Shown piece after piece: positions 1 to 12,769 of a stretch of 64,000 bases of DNA. Both the position numbers and the translations under genes were made by a program. Numbering within the stretch: the stretch's first letter is position 1; each line of letters starts with the position of its first letter. Below the pieces are notes generated by a model. It ran no database searches, was not told the DNA's origin, and saw only the letters and a program-made list of their open reading frames with translations. The stretch comes from Neodontobutis hainanensis. Lineage: Eukaryota > Chordata > Actinopteri > Gobiiformes > Odontobutidae. The stretch lies in the NCBI GenBank assembly GCA_024349245.1, contig JALDNG010000048.1:6847501-6911500 (forward strand), in the 5' to 3' direction.

Positions 1-580
1 CGGCCAATTCATACATATACAAAGTCTAATTCAGTTCATTGGGTAAAAACAGGCTGTCTCCAAGTGTAGGGGATCTGGCAATTTAGAACTGGAAGTAAAA
101 TGCATGACATTCACAGTGTAAAAAAAAGAAAAAAGCACACAATACATTTAAAAACATGCAAACACTGCAAACAAAGTGCGTAGTGCATAATTTCCCTCTG
201 TGACAGTTCGAAGAGGTGGGCTGCAGAACGGAGCAGTTGCTCACGCATGCACCCTTCACAAATATGAACTGTGTACTTGACATAATAAATGTGACCATTT
301 GTCTCACAGTCCTTTTAAACAATGGAAAATTCCAGAAGTGTATGCCATTATGCCATATTGCTATAATGCCAACATGTAACCCTAAATAAACTAAAAGCGG
401 TAATTGAGAAGAAAACCTAAAAGACTAAATTCTGGTTGAGATTAACATTTTAGTGTTGTAAACAGGTTAAATCCCAACAGTGTTTTAAATTGCAATTTAG
501 GAAGTGTAATTAAAGTTGATTGGCCCTGTACTAATATGTGCTCTTCCCTTCCAAGTGCACATTCACAGCCGAGGGATGCA

Positions 581-753
581 AGTGTGTCCCAGTTCTCAAG
601 CACACTCCTTGTCCCCATAATGTACCCTTTCAGCAAGTACGCATCAGCCTTGGCAGAAGGATTTTACTCTCAATCCTGTGGTTAAACCTTCAAAGTAAAG
701 AGCAACGGACAATAAAATTAGCAATCTGCGACACTGGAAAAGATGTAAAACAT
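581..753. repeat. Dispersed repeat, copy 1 of a direct pair
   Basis: This segment aligns with 976-1175 in the same orientation. Shared landmarks in order are TGTGTCCCARTTCTC, TTTCAGCAAGT, GAAGGATWTTACYCWCAATCC and AGCAACG, with a TGYAAAACAT end. The copies have diverged by substitutions and small indels. No coding potential is seen. The family is not identified. The GTGTCCCAAT start resembles termini of some fish DNA transposons, but no inverted end is visible. Confidence 0.6.
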
Positions 754-975
754 AGTGAGTAAGTAAAAAAGTTAAAGGCATTGTTTACATTTTGTCATGC
801 ATGTCCCTTGTGACCCAAAACTTTAAGTTTCTGTGTTTGTTGACTTTTAGAAAAATTCAGACGTATAATTACAGACGATTTATGTTTTATCAATGTTGCT
901 TTCTCTCAAGCATTTGCAGCGTTGGTGCAGATCTTTACATTGGTTGGTTTAGGGTCTTCCTGTGGTTGTGTGTGT

Positions 976-1175
976 AGTGTGTCCCAATTCTCCAATAAAG
1001 TTATCAACCGCACTTCACTGTGTACTTTAGCCACACTTTCAGCAAGTGAGGATACCTTACTTTGCTGAAGGATATTACCCACAATCCCTTTCACTGTGAT
1101 GCTTCAAAAATACTTAATTTTTTAAGCAACGAAACACAACAAGTGAAAATCTGTAACCGGCAAAAATGCAAAACA
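976..1175. repeat. Dispersed repeat, copy 2 of a direct pair
   Basis: Second copy of the repeat at 581-753, starting about 395 bases after it. It keeps the GTGTCCCAATTCTC start, the TTTCAGCAAGT block and the GAAGGATATTACCCACAATCC block. It is slightly longer because of an insertion near its start. Either a local duplication or two insertions of one family would explain the pair. Confidence 0.6.
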
Positions 1176-4092
1176 TTCGAAGCTAAATCAGTTTAGAAAA
1201 TCAAATGAAATGCCTTGTCTTTCTGTGAGCAAAATTTCTTAACTTTCAGATAAATCCAGCAACAGTTTAGCAAACATTGCTATGAAAGATCATGCTTGCT
1301 CAATTTTCTAATAGGCCTTGGTCTGATCATAATAAAAGTTATAGAGTAGAGTGACAAATATGGGGGTGTCCATTTTCTTCAATTTAGCTGCTTTCGGCCC
1401 TTGTGCACTTCACAACCTTTCATAAAAAGTGCAGTTTAACAAAATGTTTTGGGGTAGTGCAGGTATTGGGACTGTTTACACTGAAATTCTCCTACCTACC
1501 AGACTGTGTTCAATCAAAGCAATCAAGTGTAGGTTATATAAGTCACTTTTGAACCTGCCTTTTTCAAGTTGACTGTGGAAAATGTACAGTCTCAGTCTGA
1601 ACTAGAGTGTAAGTAAAGAACTATGCAAATTGGAGCCCACTGTGTTCCACTGCTGTTGATAAGCTGATAACATGAAACTATAAAAAACAATAAACGGATC
1701 TTATTTTCAACACGTAGTTGCATGCACGTCTCAAAAAACAGCTTTACTGTTTCTTATAAAACCCCTTTCTATACTTAGCTTTTATGTTTCAATAGTCTTT
1801 TCTGACTTTGTACAAAATCCCAAGAGGATTGAGAATCAAAGCTTCATCACTGTCGGAGTTATGCCTCAAAACAAAACTGCAATTATCATTTAATAATGGA
1901 AAATCCCAGATCTGGATCACTTCCAAATTCCCAAACTATTGTTCAACAGCCCTAGGCATTTTTGTCCAACAAATTTAATAACGGCTTTTTTTAAAGTCTT
2001 GGAGATAACTTTACACAGTCTGGATGGCTAATAAATTTCCTCTGCTGTTTGAACTAAGCCCATATACTGCTCTTTAACTGAGATATGTGGCTATTAATAG
2101 TGCAGATAAAGGCTTAGAGTGAATACCAAAAATGTGCAGCAGTCAGTTGCTTTGACAGCTGTGAGGTTGTAAAAGTTTGAGGGAGGTAAAAGAGGACTCT
2201 GCAGAACTGCAAAACACGGTGATACATATATGTGCCATTCATTTTTTACAGTTGATTTATGATGTAAAGGAATAAATGCTGAGTGTAAAGGTCATTATTT
2301 ATTTTCCACTGGAGAACAACAGCATTTTTCATCAGAGAAGACATCCCTCAAACATAGTCTTTTCTATAACTGACAGGTTGGTATTTGTCAGTGTCAGCTC
2401 AAGCTTACAATGGTGCTATGTCATTTTTTTTTTATATCTAAGCACAAAACTTTAATAAATGTCTCATATGATGCTCAATTTTGTATTGCTTGTAATTCGC
2501 CAAATGGGACAAAGCTTATGTTTATGCCCTGTTGGATGTTGGTTTGCCTTATGTGAACTTAGGTGACCACTTTGTGTGATCTACTTGTAACAAAAAAGTC
2601 ACACTGACCAATTACTGCACTGAAAAAAAAACTTTTTTAAGAGCAATGAAAATTTTACATTACAATTACAATTACATACAGCAATTTAAATTTTACATGA
2701 AAAAAGAAAACTAGCCCCTCTTTTAAAAACAAAGTGTGCCACGCTGACCAGAATAATCCAGGCAATAGATAATCTATACAACCATACTACCCTCCTTCAG
2801 AAATCCATATCCTTTCTGGGAAATTCCACTGTCAAAATTAGTAACACCTTTTAGCACATCTACTGACAGATATATTGTCAGTGTCAGGATTTAACTATAT
2901 ATTATTTCAGAGAAACTTGACATTTTGATTTGCATCCTACACCATTTTAATGTAATAAAACCTTGGCAATAAAAGATAATTCTCAGATGAGTATTCAAGA
3001 TATTTGTAAGATTTCCGTGTTGTTGGGAGTATTAGATTTATCTATAAAGTTAAGCAAATAATTGAATAAACAGAGCCCATTTTTTTATGCGACTGTTCGT
3101 CATAAACAGATGTGTTGATGCAGCATGTTGACTCCACTTAGTCTATAAAGCTATCACTCACGCAGCTGTCTAAGAGTCAGCGCCTATAGACCATCAATCA
3201 TCACAAGCTCAATGAGATGTAACATGATCTACAGTAGCAGTACGTCTGTGAGAGCGTCCTTGTGAAAATACATTGTAAGAATCTGTATGAAGTGTATAAA
3301 CGACACAGTACTTCAGACTTGTTGGGCATTAGATGGATCCTAAGATCTCTTTTGAAAAGGTTTGGTTGATCAACTTTTCTGCCCAATTTAAATTATGTTG
3401 GTCAGAATTTCTTCCATCAATGTTATGTTTGTGTGTGTATGTTTTGCCCATTGTGTGCACCATTAAGCTTAAGCAAGGATCATTTGCATGAACTAAAAAT
3501 ATCACAGGCCTGGCTCTTGTAGGGTTTGGCGTTTTTTCAAAGCCTTAAGGTAGGTCAATATTATATTGTTGTAAGAAGTATGAAGAATAAACTGCTTGCA
3601 AACTAAAGAGGATTTTTAACATGTTGTAACATAATCATATCATAATCAGAATTCATATCACAATCTGTCTTGTTGTTGATTATTCTGTGTCTTCAGTATA
3701 GCTCTATGTCTTGTTTACACTACATGATTAAAAAAAATGATTGGCTACTGTCAATGTCAAAAACCTGAGCAGTTGCCATGTGTAAACTCAATAACTATGT
3801 CAACTTTATCTGACACACAAAACTGTCAAATCAGACGCGGTAAACATTGTGTTAAACCTGTGTTGTTTCAAGATGGTCACATGTCAATGTCATGTCACAA
3901 TTATTTTGTGTCAACTCAGTCAGTCTGACAACTATAATAAGTTGTAAAGTGTGTACACGGAATACGTAACAGTCCCTAAAAAGGTAGGTTTTGTCTCAGT
4001 CTCAAACTTAAAACGTTTAAAGCATCACTGTATTTAAAAAAAGTTTAGAACAGTAAAGTATAGTGCAGTTTGGTTTAGTGCAATACTTCTCC
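1176..4092. other. No gene seen; ordinary AT-rich DNA
   Basis: No convincing coding frame, splice-bounded exon or structured repeat was found. Open frames are at most about 60 codons. Small features only: a block at 2659-2678 that recurs exactly at 63705-63724 (TTACAAT-type repeat units) and several A- or T-runs. Confidence 0.5.
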
Positions 4093-4126
4093 TTGACTGG
4101 GTCTGTTTTTTGACAGACCCAGTCAA
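4093..4126. repeat. Perfect 14-bp inverted repeat (hairpin)
   Basis: The arm 4093-4106 (TTGACTGGGTCTGT) is exactly the reverse complement of 4113-4126, separated by the 6-base loop TTTTTG. No transposon ends, duplications or genes flank it. It may be a recent template-switch inversion or the core of a small foldback element. Confidence 0.85.
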
Positions 4127-5897
4127 AAGACTGCAGTGTTAAGCTCCACCCTTTGCTACCTGTTCTACTATGTAATAAACAGGTGCTGAAAGTGTCAGGT
4201 TACACTTATTTTGGAATCATTTCTGCATGACTCGCATTGTGACAATGCAAGTCATGCATACCCATATCACCCTACGTCCCCTTTAGCTCTCCACATTTGT
4301 ATGCAGTGCCTTTGAGTCGACATTACTGCTTTAACATGATCAGCATCTCCGCGCACATGGCCGACAGCAGCCGCTCCATTACCCCTGCCAGCTGATCCCT
4401 GCTGGCTCAATTATTTTCTACAACACTGTGTTTGATGCGCAAGTTGCCAGGCTGCCAGAGGGTTAGTGTTTTTGATTGCGTTGGAAATAGCAGCGGTGAA
4501 CTCCCACAATGAATGCATAAGTGAGATCAGAGGCACCATGGTTTGCTTTGTGTGGAGAGAAGTGGCTCTTATTACTGCAAGGCTGCCACTTGTGTTCTTT
4601 TGTCAACAAGGTCAAAGCTGAGTATTCTGTAAATTTTAAAATGTCCTGTTCATTTTAGATTCTTGTTTTTTTCCTTTATAAACTGTCCAATATTGGTTTG
4701 AACAATCTTGGATGTGTCCTTAAGCACCACCCCCTAAGCCCAGTCTGCTTTGATTGGTCAGATGTCCCTATCAGTTTTGATTGTCCACAAAAGCAAAGCT
4801 TGCTATTACAACAGACCTCTAAATCTAGAGGCTTCTTTTACATTTTTACGTTTTTCCCTTAATGTCTTTAGAGTTTCTCATCTACCTCATAATGTAACAA
4901 CAACCTGGGCTAGTGTTTTACATGTTGCATTGGCTCTTTGATTGACAGAAGTGCAAAGCCATGAATATAAATCCACATAATTTCTTTTGGACAGAAGCTT
5001 TTTTGGAGCCAGCCTCTTGTGGTCATCAGTGGTACTGTAATAAGATACATTATCTTCATTGCAAGCCATAGCATAAGCTTTACATTACTGATGGACCCAA
5101 CCAGACCTTAAACCTATTTAACCAATTAACCACATACCAAAACCAAATACACATACCCTACTTTATAAATTAATAAACCATCTTTTTTGTTGTTTTGTTG
5201 TTTTCCTAAATGTTGTAAAACATAGCATTTTACTATAAAGTAATGTACAATAGCACAATCAGAAAACACAAAAGATATTAAAAATAAGAAAGTATTTAAA
5301 AGTCCAGCTAGTGGGTACCCTTGCTTTGAAATTTCCACCCTTCCTTTTTTTTCACATTTCACATCTCTAAAATGCTAAATGGTGAGTGAAGAGCTTAATC
5401 TATCAATGGCAATGTGTTTAAAAGCTGCATATGTAGCCCTTAGACGCGTACAAACAAACATTCACAAGTGTTAATCTAATCGCAAGCCCGAGTGAAGGTG
5501 AACAGACAGGGGTATTTGTTTGGGTTTCCTTTCACTTTATCGTCCCAAGCACATTTAGCATGTAAACAGACCGGCGGTGACACAGTCAGCAAAAGACGGA
5601 GCCTTGGGGGTCAGGGCTGTCTGGTGAAAAGGTCAAGAGTCTGGTCCGGCTGCTTCTCATTTGGCAAATGGAATGCGTAATACAAACAAAGTCCTGAGTC
5701 TTTTAACATAATTTTTCAAGACGTTACCAGGATATTTTTTGACAATTTAGAATAGCATTGTCTTTAAACAAACCCTTTTATTTTAATTTACTTTTATTAA
5801 TAAACAGCAATAATACAGTAATTACTCTGCTTTCTGCTTTGGGTTTATTCCTTTCCTCAAACTATAACATCATAGAGTTAATCAGGTCTAATGGCAA
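4127..5897. other. No gene seen; GC-richer island at 4310-4560
   Basis: Mostly AT-rich with no supportable frames. The part around 4310-4560 is richer in GC and not simple sequence, so it is a weak candidate for a conserved noncoding element. 5126-5362 carries only an AT-biased chance frame. Confidence 0.35.
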
Positions 5898-6103
5898 ACT
5901 TTTCCACCTAGAAGGCACTCGAAGTGCTTTTACATTAAGCTTCCATTCACCCACCAGTGTTACAGCTGGAACACAACTGGAGGCAAGGTGGGTTAAGTGT
6001 CTTGCCCAAGGACACAACGACAGTATGAACTGAGGAGAGCGGGAATCGACAAGCCAAACTTCTGGTTAAAGGACGACCGCTCCACCACTGAGCAGTGGTA
6101 TAA
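5898..6103 (-). mobile_element. tRNA-headed SINE, GCGCTTTGAGTGCC-tail type
   Basis: Read on the minus strand it has a degenerate A-box (GCTCAGTGGTGGAGCGG), a CCTTTAACCAGAAG anticodon-like region, a damaged B-box region (GTCGATTCCC), the body GTGTCCTTGGGCAAGACACT and TTAACCCACCTTGCCTCCAG, then a tail resembling AAAGCRCTTTGAGTGCC with TAGGTGGAAAAG. The tail differs from the UnaL2-type tail of the SINEs at 12.8, 18.4, 24.0 and 38.3 kb. The copy is diverged and its 3' end is eroded. Confidence 0.8.
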
Positions 6104-6200
6104 AGCTATACCACCAGCTTCTATTACTGTTGAGCTTAAGGATATACATATATTCGTCTCATTAACTCTCAGGTCTCATACAGAGGAGAGTGCTTACTTA

Positions 6201-6900
6201 AGCCTTGTTTCCACTGTAATGGGACAATAAGTGACTGTATGGGGCGGCTCGGGCGCGCTTCCATCACCAAAAGAGCGTGCAACTACCACTTTAGGAACCC
6301 TTCAACAAGGGGTTCCAAACGGTTACGGCTTTGTGGTCCAGTTTTGGAGGAGCATAGTTAAACACTAAAGTCAGCTGATTGGACAAAAGGCTATCCTTAC
6401 TCAGTCATATTCCAAGAGCAATTGCTGTTTCTAGTTTTAAAAATAGTCAGCAAAACAGCTCTTGCTTGAATTTAAACATTGTATTTATCGTCTACATTGC
6501 CTTTGGCCTCAAATACTGAGTCCCTAAATTATAGGAAACTGCAGTTCTATGATTTTTATGTTTTGAAAGCTGGGATTAAACCAGAAACAGTCTAATGTTT
6601 TACTTCAGCTGCTGTACCTTCAAGTCTCTCGCGGCTACACACAAGGATTTATTTGCGCTGCCACACAGCAGGATTTATTTTTCCTTTAAAGTAATTATTA
6701 ACAATATATCCTAGTTTCAAAAAGTCTGCTTCAAATAAGTTTTGTGTCTCAAATAGAGACATGGCTTTTTGCAGCACTTTGGTGACATAATTGCTTATGT
6801 AGACCACTCTTCTGGACCCAGCACATTGGAAATGCATGCCTCTTCAGGGGTTACCTTTCCCAAACCGTCCCGTACCGTACCTATAGTGGAAACAAAGACT
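6201..6900. mobile_element. PIF/Harbinger-type nonautonomous DNA transposon
   Basis: Imperfect terminal inverted repeats share the core TTGTTTCCACT: 6201-6215 reads AGCCTTGTTTCCACT and the reverse complement of 6885-6900 reads AGTCTTTGTTTCCACT. The element is flanked by TTA at 6198-6200 and 6901-6903, matching the 3-bp TTA/TAA target preference of PIF/Harbinger elements. GC-rich subterminal parts (GGGGCGGCTCGGGCGCGC on the left, ACCGTCCCGTACCGTACC on the right) enclose an AT-rich middle. No transposase frame remains. The superfamily call is an inference from the duplication and ends. Confidence 0.65.
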
Positions 6901-6903
6901 TTA

Positions 6904-8147
6904 CACTCAGCATAATGGAATATCTATGCTTGGAAAACTAAAATAATTTTTTTCAGGACACGTGGGAAACCTTCATACAGCTTTCGTCGACATAAACCCT
7001 TTTCGTTTATTAAATTTGCCCCACCAAAATCCTGTCTTTTTCCCCATTTATCATGTCAACAAGTCCTCCAAAATGCACTATAAAGGGTCTGTTGACTCAT
7101 ATAATTACCCTTGGACAGTTTTAACCTCCTTGTGAGCACAGGAAGCATGTAAACACACAAACACGTACTATACAAAACTGCCTCCAAACAGCAGCAGGGT
7201 TAAAGTGCCAGAGGCATTTGCCAGAGGGCGCCTCAGATCATTTTAAACTCCAAACAGCGTCCAGGAAGTGCTGACAGACTGACAGAGCATGAACACCAGA
7301 GCCGAGAGGTCCAGCACCGGGCGACTCCCCTGGGACTGGAAACTGTTGGAAGTGGCGTAAGTGCGTTTGGTGCATAGCCCACTCAAACAAGACTAAAGCT
7401 AATGAGTCCTTCGTTGGATAAACGTGAGCCTGATTGGACTGTTGTTGTAGTAAAAGAGCCAAATGTGGAGGGATTAGGAGGGAATGTACAGTACGGATGA
7501 TCTGCAGAGACTGTGGTTCTGGACAGTTTTAGGTCAAGTATAGTCAACGTAAGTGCTCATTTGTTACTTATATAGTAATCTAGACATAATCCTCAGCTTT
7601 TTGTTTGGATAACGTCACTGAAACTACAAATGTGTGGTCACTCTCATGACCTTTGTGTAGTGCAGCTTAGAGAGCCCAGTCTTTTTGTGCATGGGATATC
7701 TGCTGTTCCCATTTGAGGTCCAAGTTTTTAAAAGATGAAATAATGTCACATACCCTATAATAGTGGGAAATATTTTATGTATTTTAATAATAATTTGAAT
7801 GTTAGGGATCATTTGATTGGTGGTCAGAAAAAGGTGCTTGATGCAAAAAATAAAAAAAATAAAATCCATAGGCACATGACAGAAACCACATTTGAATGAA
7901 CCAATATTAATGCACAAGTTGCACCATAATGTGTACTAGCATGAAAATTATTAATTCTTTGAGGGCCCTGTACTTTGAAGCTGGATTAGGTGGGTTAGAG
8001 TGGTAGCTTCTGGGTTAAAACAAGTTATATATGAAAATTGACACTAAGCTGGTCTGGAGAAACACAGCCTATTGACCAATCAGTGACAATAAACAAGCCA
8101 AAGTGTTGGAGGAAAGAAGGCCAGGTCAGATGGGGCCTTTCCACCTG
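6904..8147. other. No gene seen
   Basis: Unique-looking DNA without a supportable gene. 7195-7460 is somewhat GC-richer, with a 74-codon minus-strand frame that has no recognisable domain and is judged to be chance. Confidence 0.4.
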
Positions 8148-8272
8148 TGCTTGGGTGTGTTTCCTCCGGGTACTTCAGTTTCCCCCTCCCATATATAAAA
8201 TAAATAAATAAGATAAAAATGGTGGTGAATGCTGACAATAAATTTCCCCACAGAGATCATAAAGGGATAATA
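8148..8272 (+). repeat. Old interspersed repeat (TTTCTCCGGGTACTCC family)
   Basis: Carries TGTGTTTCCTCCGGGTACTTCAG and ends with AATTTCCCCACAGAGATCATAAAGGGATAATAAA. The same start and end pair is found at 44041-44184, in the same order. The ends are typical of an old fish retroelement whose full form begins with a tRNA-like head followed by GTTTGCATGTTCTC, as at 41927-42022. This copy has an AT-rich insertion in its middle and no head. Confidence 0.55.
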
Positions 8273-11200
8273 AAAAAAGAGAAAAAACATTTGTGACAGA
8301 TATATTTTAATTGTGATAATGAATTTAACTTGAACTTGAACTTAAACAGATTTCAAACTTCTGTCAGTTTTTTGCCTTTACTTGTGTATTGTACGTTCAT
8401 TCAGTTCAAGGCACTGTTTTGAATGAGTTTGATTGATTTTGATTGGTTCTTAGCTGTTGGTAATCAGCTACATGATTCCACTGACCTATAATGCAATGGT
8501 TAAGTTTCTAACCAGGACCTGTACCAGGATATGTTCAACTGACTTCTGAAAGCAGGGCCATGCTTTGTGTGCTCTGTGCTCTGAGGATGCTACTAACTCC
8601 TCAAAATGCAATATAAAAAATGGCATCCATGGAAACATTATGGAAGGTGCCTGGCAGTTACTTAAAGGCAGTATATTATGTTCATCTTACCCAACTATCC
8701 AGTCAAAGACAAATATTTAGTACAAACCCAAAATTATGTGTAAATACTGGCGTCTGTCTGTGTTTATTGTTTTATCTTTTATTTGCTGTGTTCGGTTGGG
8801 TCTGGTTAATTGCAGCATGTTGAAGTTTATTTTAACAGAACGTTTGTGCACTCCCTGTTTGCTGGCATTATGGATTAATTTGTACAAATGTGTGCCCATG
8901 AAACTCTTTGAGCCTCGGGTTTAGACTATTACTCCATTCCTTTTGATGTTGCTGTGGTGATTAGTAGCCTATACCATGTTGGACACTATCATTTATTTAC
9001 TTTGTATGTTTAAATGTCAGTGAATTAGGCGGATTTAGAGACTGTATGGAGGCCAGGAAAGACCACAACCCTAATCATTATGACTGATTTTAAATAGTTG
9101 CTAATGTGGCACCGTTTCTGGAAACCTTATTAAAATGACTCACAAGCAAGCTGTAAGTATAGAAGGACTGTTGAGGTTGAATTTAGAAAAGAAAAACTAT
9201 GGAAAGCACCTTCTCATTGTCTTACACTTATACATTAAAGACATATTGTTGTGTAATTTGAATAATTATGTACACTGTACAGTACGTTCCTTAGGAGGTT
9301 CAGTACAATATACTAATCTCAGTGATTAAACATCAGTTGAAAATTACATACATTTTTACTGCATCATCCAACAGAAATTGTGTTGCCAATTGAACAAAGT
9401 TATTTAGTTCTGTAAAAACCTTTTGAATGAGAAAAAAACATGACTTCCTATTAAAGGGCAAGAGGCGCAATAGGTGGAGATAAAGTCTAGTAAGGTGGGA
9501 CTTACCCACAGGTTAGCATTACCTATTTTCTTGAGAGAAAACCTTTTTGATTATATTCATATAATATTATTGTTTGTGTTTATTACTCCTCTGGAGTCTG
9601 GACCTTGGGCTCACTGTAGGCTCTAGGATCAGTCCAGCGGTGTTTGCTGTGCGATTGTGAGTGTCAGGAAGTGTAAAATTTCTATCCTGGTGAGTTAGCT
9701 TGCAGAAATATCATGCTTATCCTACCTTATGGTTGATGTTTGTAGTATGTATCTGAACATTTTGAGTTGTCTTGGTCGACCTGCAGCCATGGATGTATTT
9801 TAAGACCAAGATCAAGAATAAGTCATGGTCACTGCTGATATTTTGGAAGTTGCTCATTGGAACAATGGCATGCACAATGCAACTCTACCATCATGTTTCA
9901 GCAAGATTGGTTATATCTAATGGGCTCAAATTTCAAGTAATTTTTATCTTTTTTAACATTATCAATGTGATGATAGAGTCATAAACATTAGAAAATTTGA
10001 TCATTTTAGTCCATGTCTTGTAAGCAGTACACCAGACATCTCTTCGATGATTGGTGCAGGTCAGAGGGAAAGTATTATATATATATATATTTTTTTACAA
10101 TCATTTGTTTACCGTTTAATACATGCATTTGTTTGTTCAGTTTATTGTAAGACAATGTGATCCAATATGATTGGTATCATCTGTAAATGATTAAATTGTT
10201 GGACAAATCTCAAACATGTTAACATCTGCACAAAGCTCATTCACAACTTGTTTCTGACCAACCTCCTTATATTGGTCCACACACACTTATTTTTATGTTT
10301 TCTAAGACATCTCCCATTACAATAAGGTATAAAATAAGAGCAAAGCACCATCCCTATTGTCTTCAACCACTAAAGCCCTGAAAGCTATCGCACTTACACA
10401 AAGAAAAGGGGGATGTAATTGCCAGCGCTGGGCTAAACCATACAATTAGCTTCGAATGACAGGACTTGGTCTTCGAGCTGAAATTAACCAGTTTCTCCAA
10501 GCATCTCTCTGTCGCCCCAACCTTTCACAGACGAGCGAGAAAGAGCCTGAAAGAGACAGGAAAAAGGAGAAAGAGGCCCCTGCTTAAAAGCTTTACATAA
10601 AGTGTAATTAAAACAGGCCCGTGTATCCAGTGGAGTAATGACAGTGGAAGGGAATATGAAGCAGATGGAACAAAAGAACACATGTCAAACCCCAAATTTT
10701 GCCTTGTGTTTTAATGCTATGGTTCTTTCTTTTGTTTCATGCGTGAAATTGACTTCCAAAAATGCTAGTGTCTGGATACCTAAATATTAAGCCCTACATT
10801 TAATCACATAGTATTAATGCAGTATTGGCTTGATGTGGCGTTGGGCCTTCGCTGACAATTGTACACTTATGCACATATAATGACCAGATGCCCTTTAATT
10901 GATAGCGTATTTCAGCCAACTGTCCATTTGTGCTTTCACAGACCAGCCCTTGATATTAAACACAGTCCTGCTGCTGTACAGTGACATTGATTCTAACCAT
11001 TTAGTCTAATACAACACAGTCATATTCCATCAACTCTTCCACTGAAAGGACAAGGAATAAAAAGCGTTTGAACTGGAATAATGATTTCAACCATCATAGT
11101 AAAGGCCACTTTAAGACTGTCTCCATCAAACAATAGGGTACAGTTCGGAATTGTATAATATCTGTGCATTACATAAGCATTTATACTACCAAGTACAGGG

Positions 11201-12769
11201 ATTACTAATTAGGCCTACTCAGCAAAACAAATGTAAAGGTAAAATGCATGTCAACATTGTAAACATAGACTTTATTCTTTATAAAAGTAAAACACTCAGA
11301 CAGCTTTATGGCTATGCCAAGAGTATGTGACGTTATAGCTTCTTAACATTCTGGAGTCACCTTATGCTAATGGTGAAAGAACACAACAGCTAGAGGAGAA
11401 CATGAACTCATCTAAATGAATAAGAAATACTGCTGCTTTTGTTGCATGGCGAGTGTGGATCTTTTTGACAGCGTCCGTTTTATTCGAACAGTCATAGCCC
11501 AAAGATCAGAGACTACAAATTGCTGTACTTTTTATGAATAAACTCAAAGATTCAAAGTGCCCCTTACCAGCAGTTGCATCTTTAGTATGTATTCGAACTT
11601 AGAGACTGAAAGAGTGAGTCTCTAAAATGTCATAAACAAATGCAATAGCCTGGCATTTAGAATACACGGCCTCATTGCATTGCTACACAAAGATGATGTT
11701 GCTCAATTTTTAGGTAACTCCATTACATTTAAAAAAGTTTCCCCTCTGCTACCTTCACCTGGCTACACACTCAGCAGTGGACGCAAAGGTAATTCAACGG
11801 TTACAGTAACAAACCAGGCTATAACGTACCCTACTGCATGGTAGAAACACACCTGTGATAGCTAATTCATGGCATCTACAACATTTAAACAGGTCAGTTC
11901 CAACTAAAAGTGTTCATAAACACCTTGGTACCAGGTTTAAGAGAAAGAACACCTTTTTTGTGGAGTTGTAGCTATAGTAACAGTGAACAGCAACATATTA
12001 ACTTTGCTCAGTAAGTCAATCAAAAAAGATGTTCTTGTTGTTGAGTATTTCTCAGAATCGACTGGACAAATACTGTATAAGCAGCTACACACATTTTTTC
12101 AGCCCCTGACACTTCCCAACACTTCTGAGAACCATAAGTGTTGCTTCTATTCTGAGGAAAATGGAACTGGACCAGAATGCTTCAGAACTGTATTAACTTT
12201 TCCGCACAAATGACAGCTCTTTCAGACTGCCATCTGCCAATCCAATCATCCCCACATCTCTGTGGCCACGACAACACAAAATGGACTGTCACAAATGTTG
12301 TTTTTTTTTTCACTGTATGTGAGTGTGTAAGTCCAAGGTCAAAAAAAAGTGTGAGTAAATTTGAGTGATTTTGGTGTTGTCCGTTGCTTTTTACTTGCCT
12401 TGAAGTAGAGCCAAAAATGGACCTTTCAATTTAAGTGAACACTTATGAGTCCCCGTGTCTACCAACTCTTAGACCAAGAACTGTACTTTAAAGTTGAAAA
12501 AGAAATACATTTTTTTGTTGTCCACTTGAAGCAATTGGATGTCGCTTTGTTAACAGAAAAAAAAGAAATGTCAACACTCTTGGCAGAAGTGTCTGGACAT
12601 GTTCTAAGAATGGTCTTTTTGGACTTTCTCACTCACCTTTTTTAGTCAAGATTAGAATCAGAATGTGGGAATAATGGAATGACAAATGGACCAGACAAAC
12701 CTACGACAGCGTAAATAAAATGTATTTAATTTAAAATAAATTTTTGTCTATAAACTACACTAGCGAGAA
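8273..12769. other. No gene seen; long AT-rich stretch
   Basis: Frames are short (at most 76 codons) and of low information. A short AT tract lies at 10075-10091. No splice-bounded exon, RNA gene or structured repeat could be supported. 10360-10690 and 11640-11800 are slightly GC-richer. Confidence 0.4.

Noticed and set aside
2659..2678. Exact 20-base match with 63705-63724 as a long-range repeat
   Set aside because: The block is made of simple TTACAA units, so an exact match is weak evidence of shared origin; flanks do not align convincingly.
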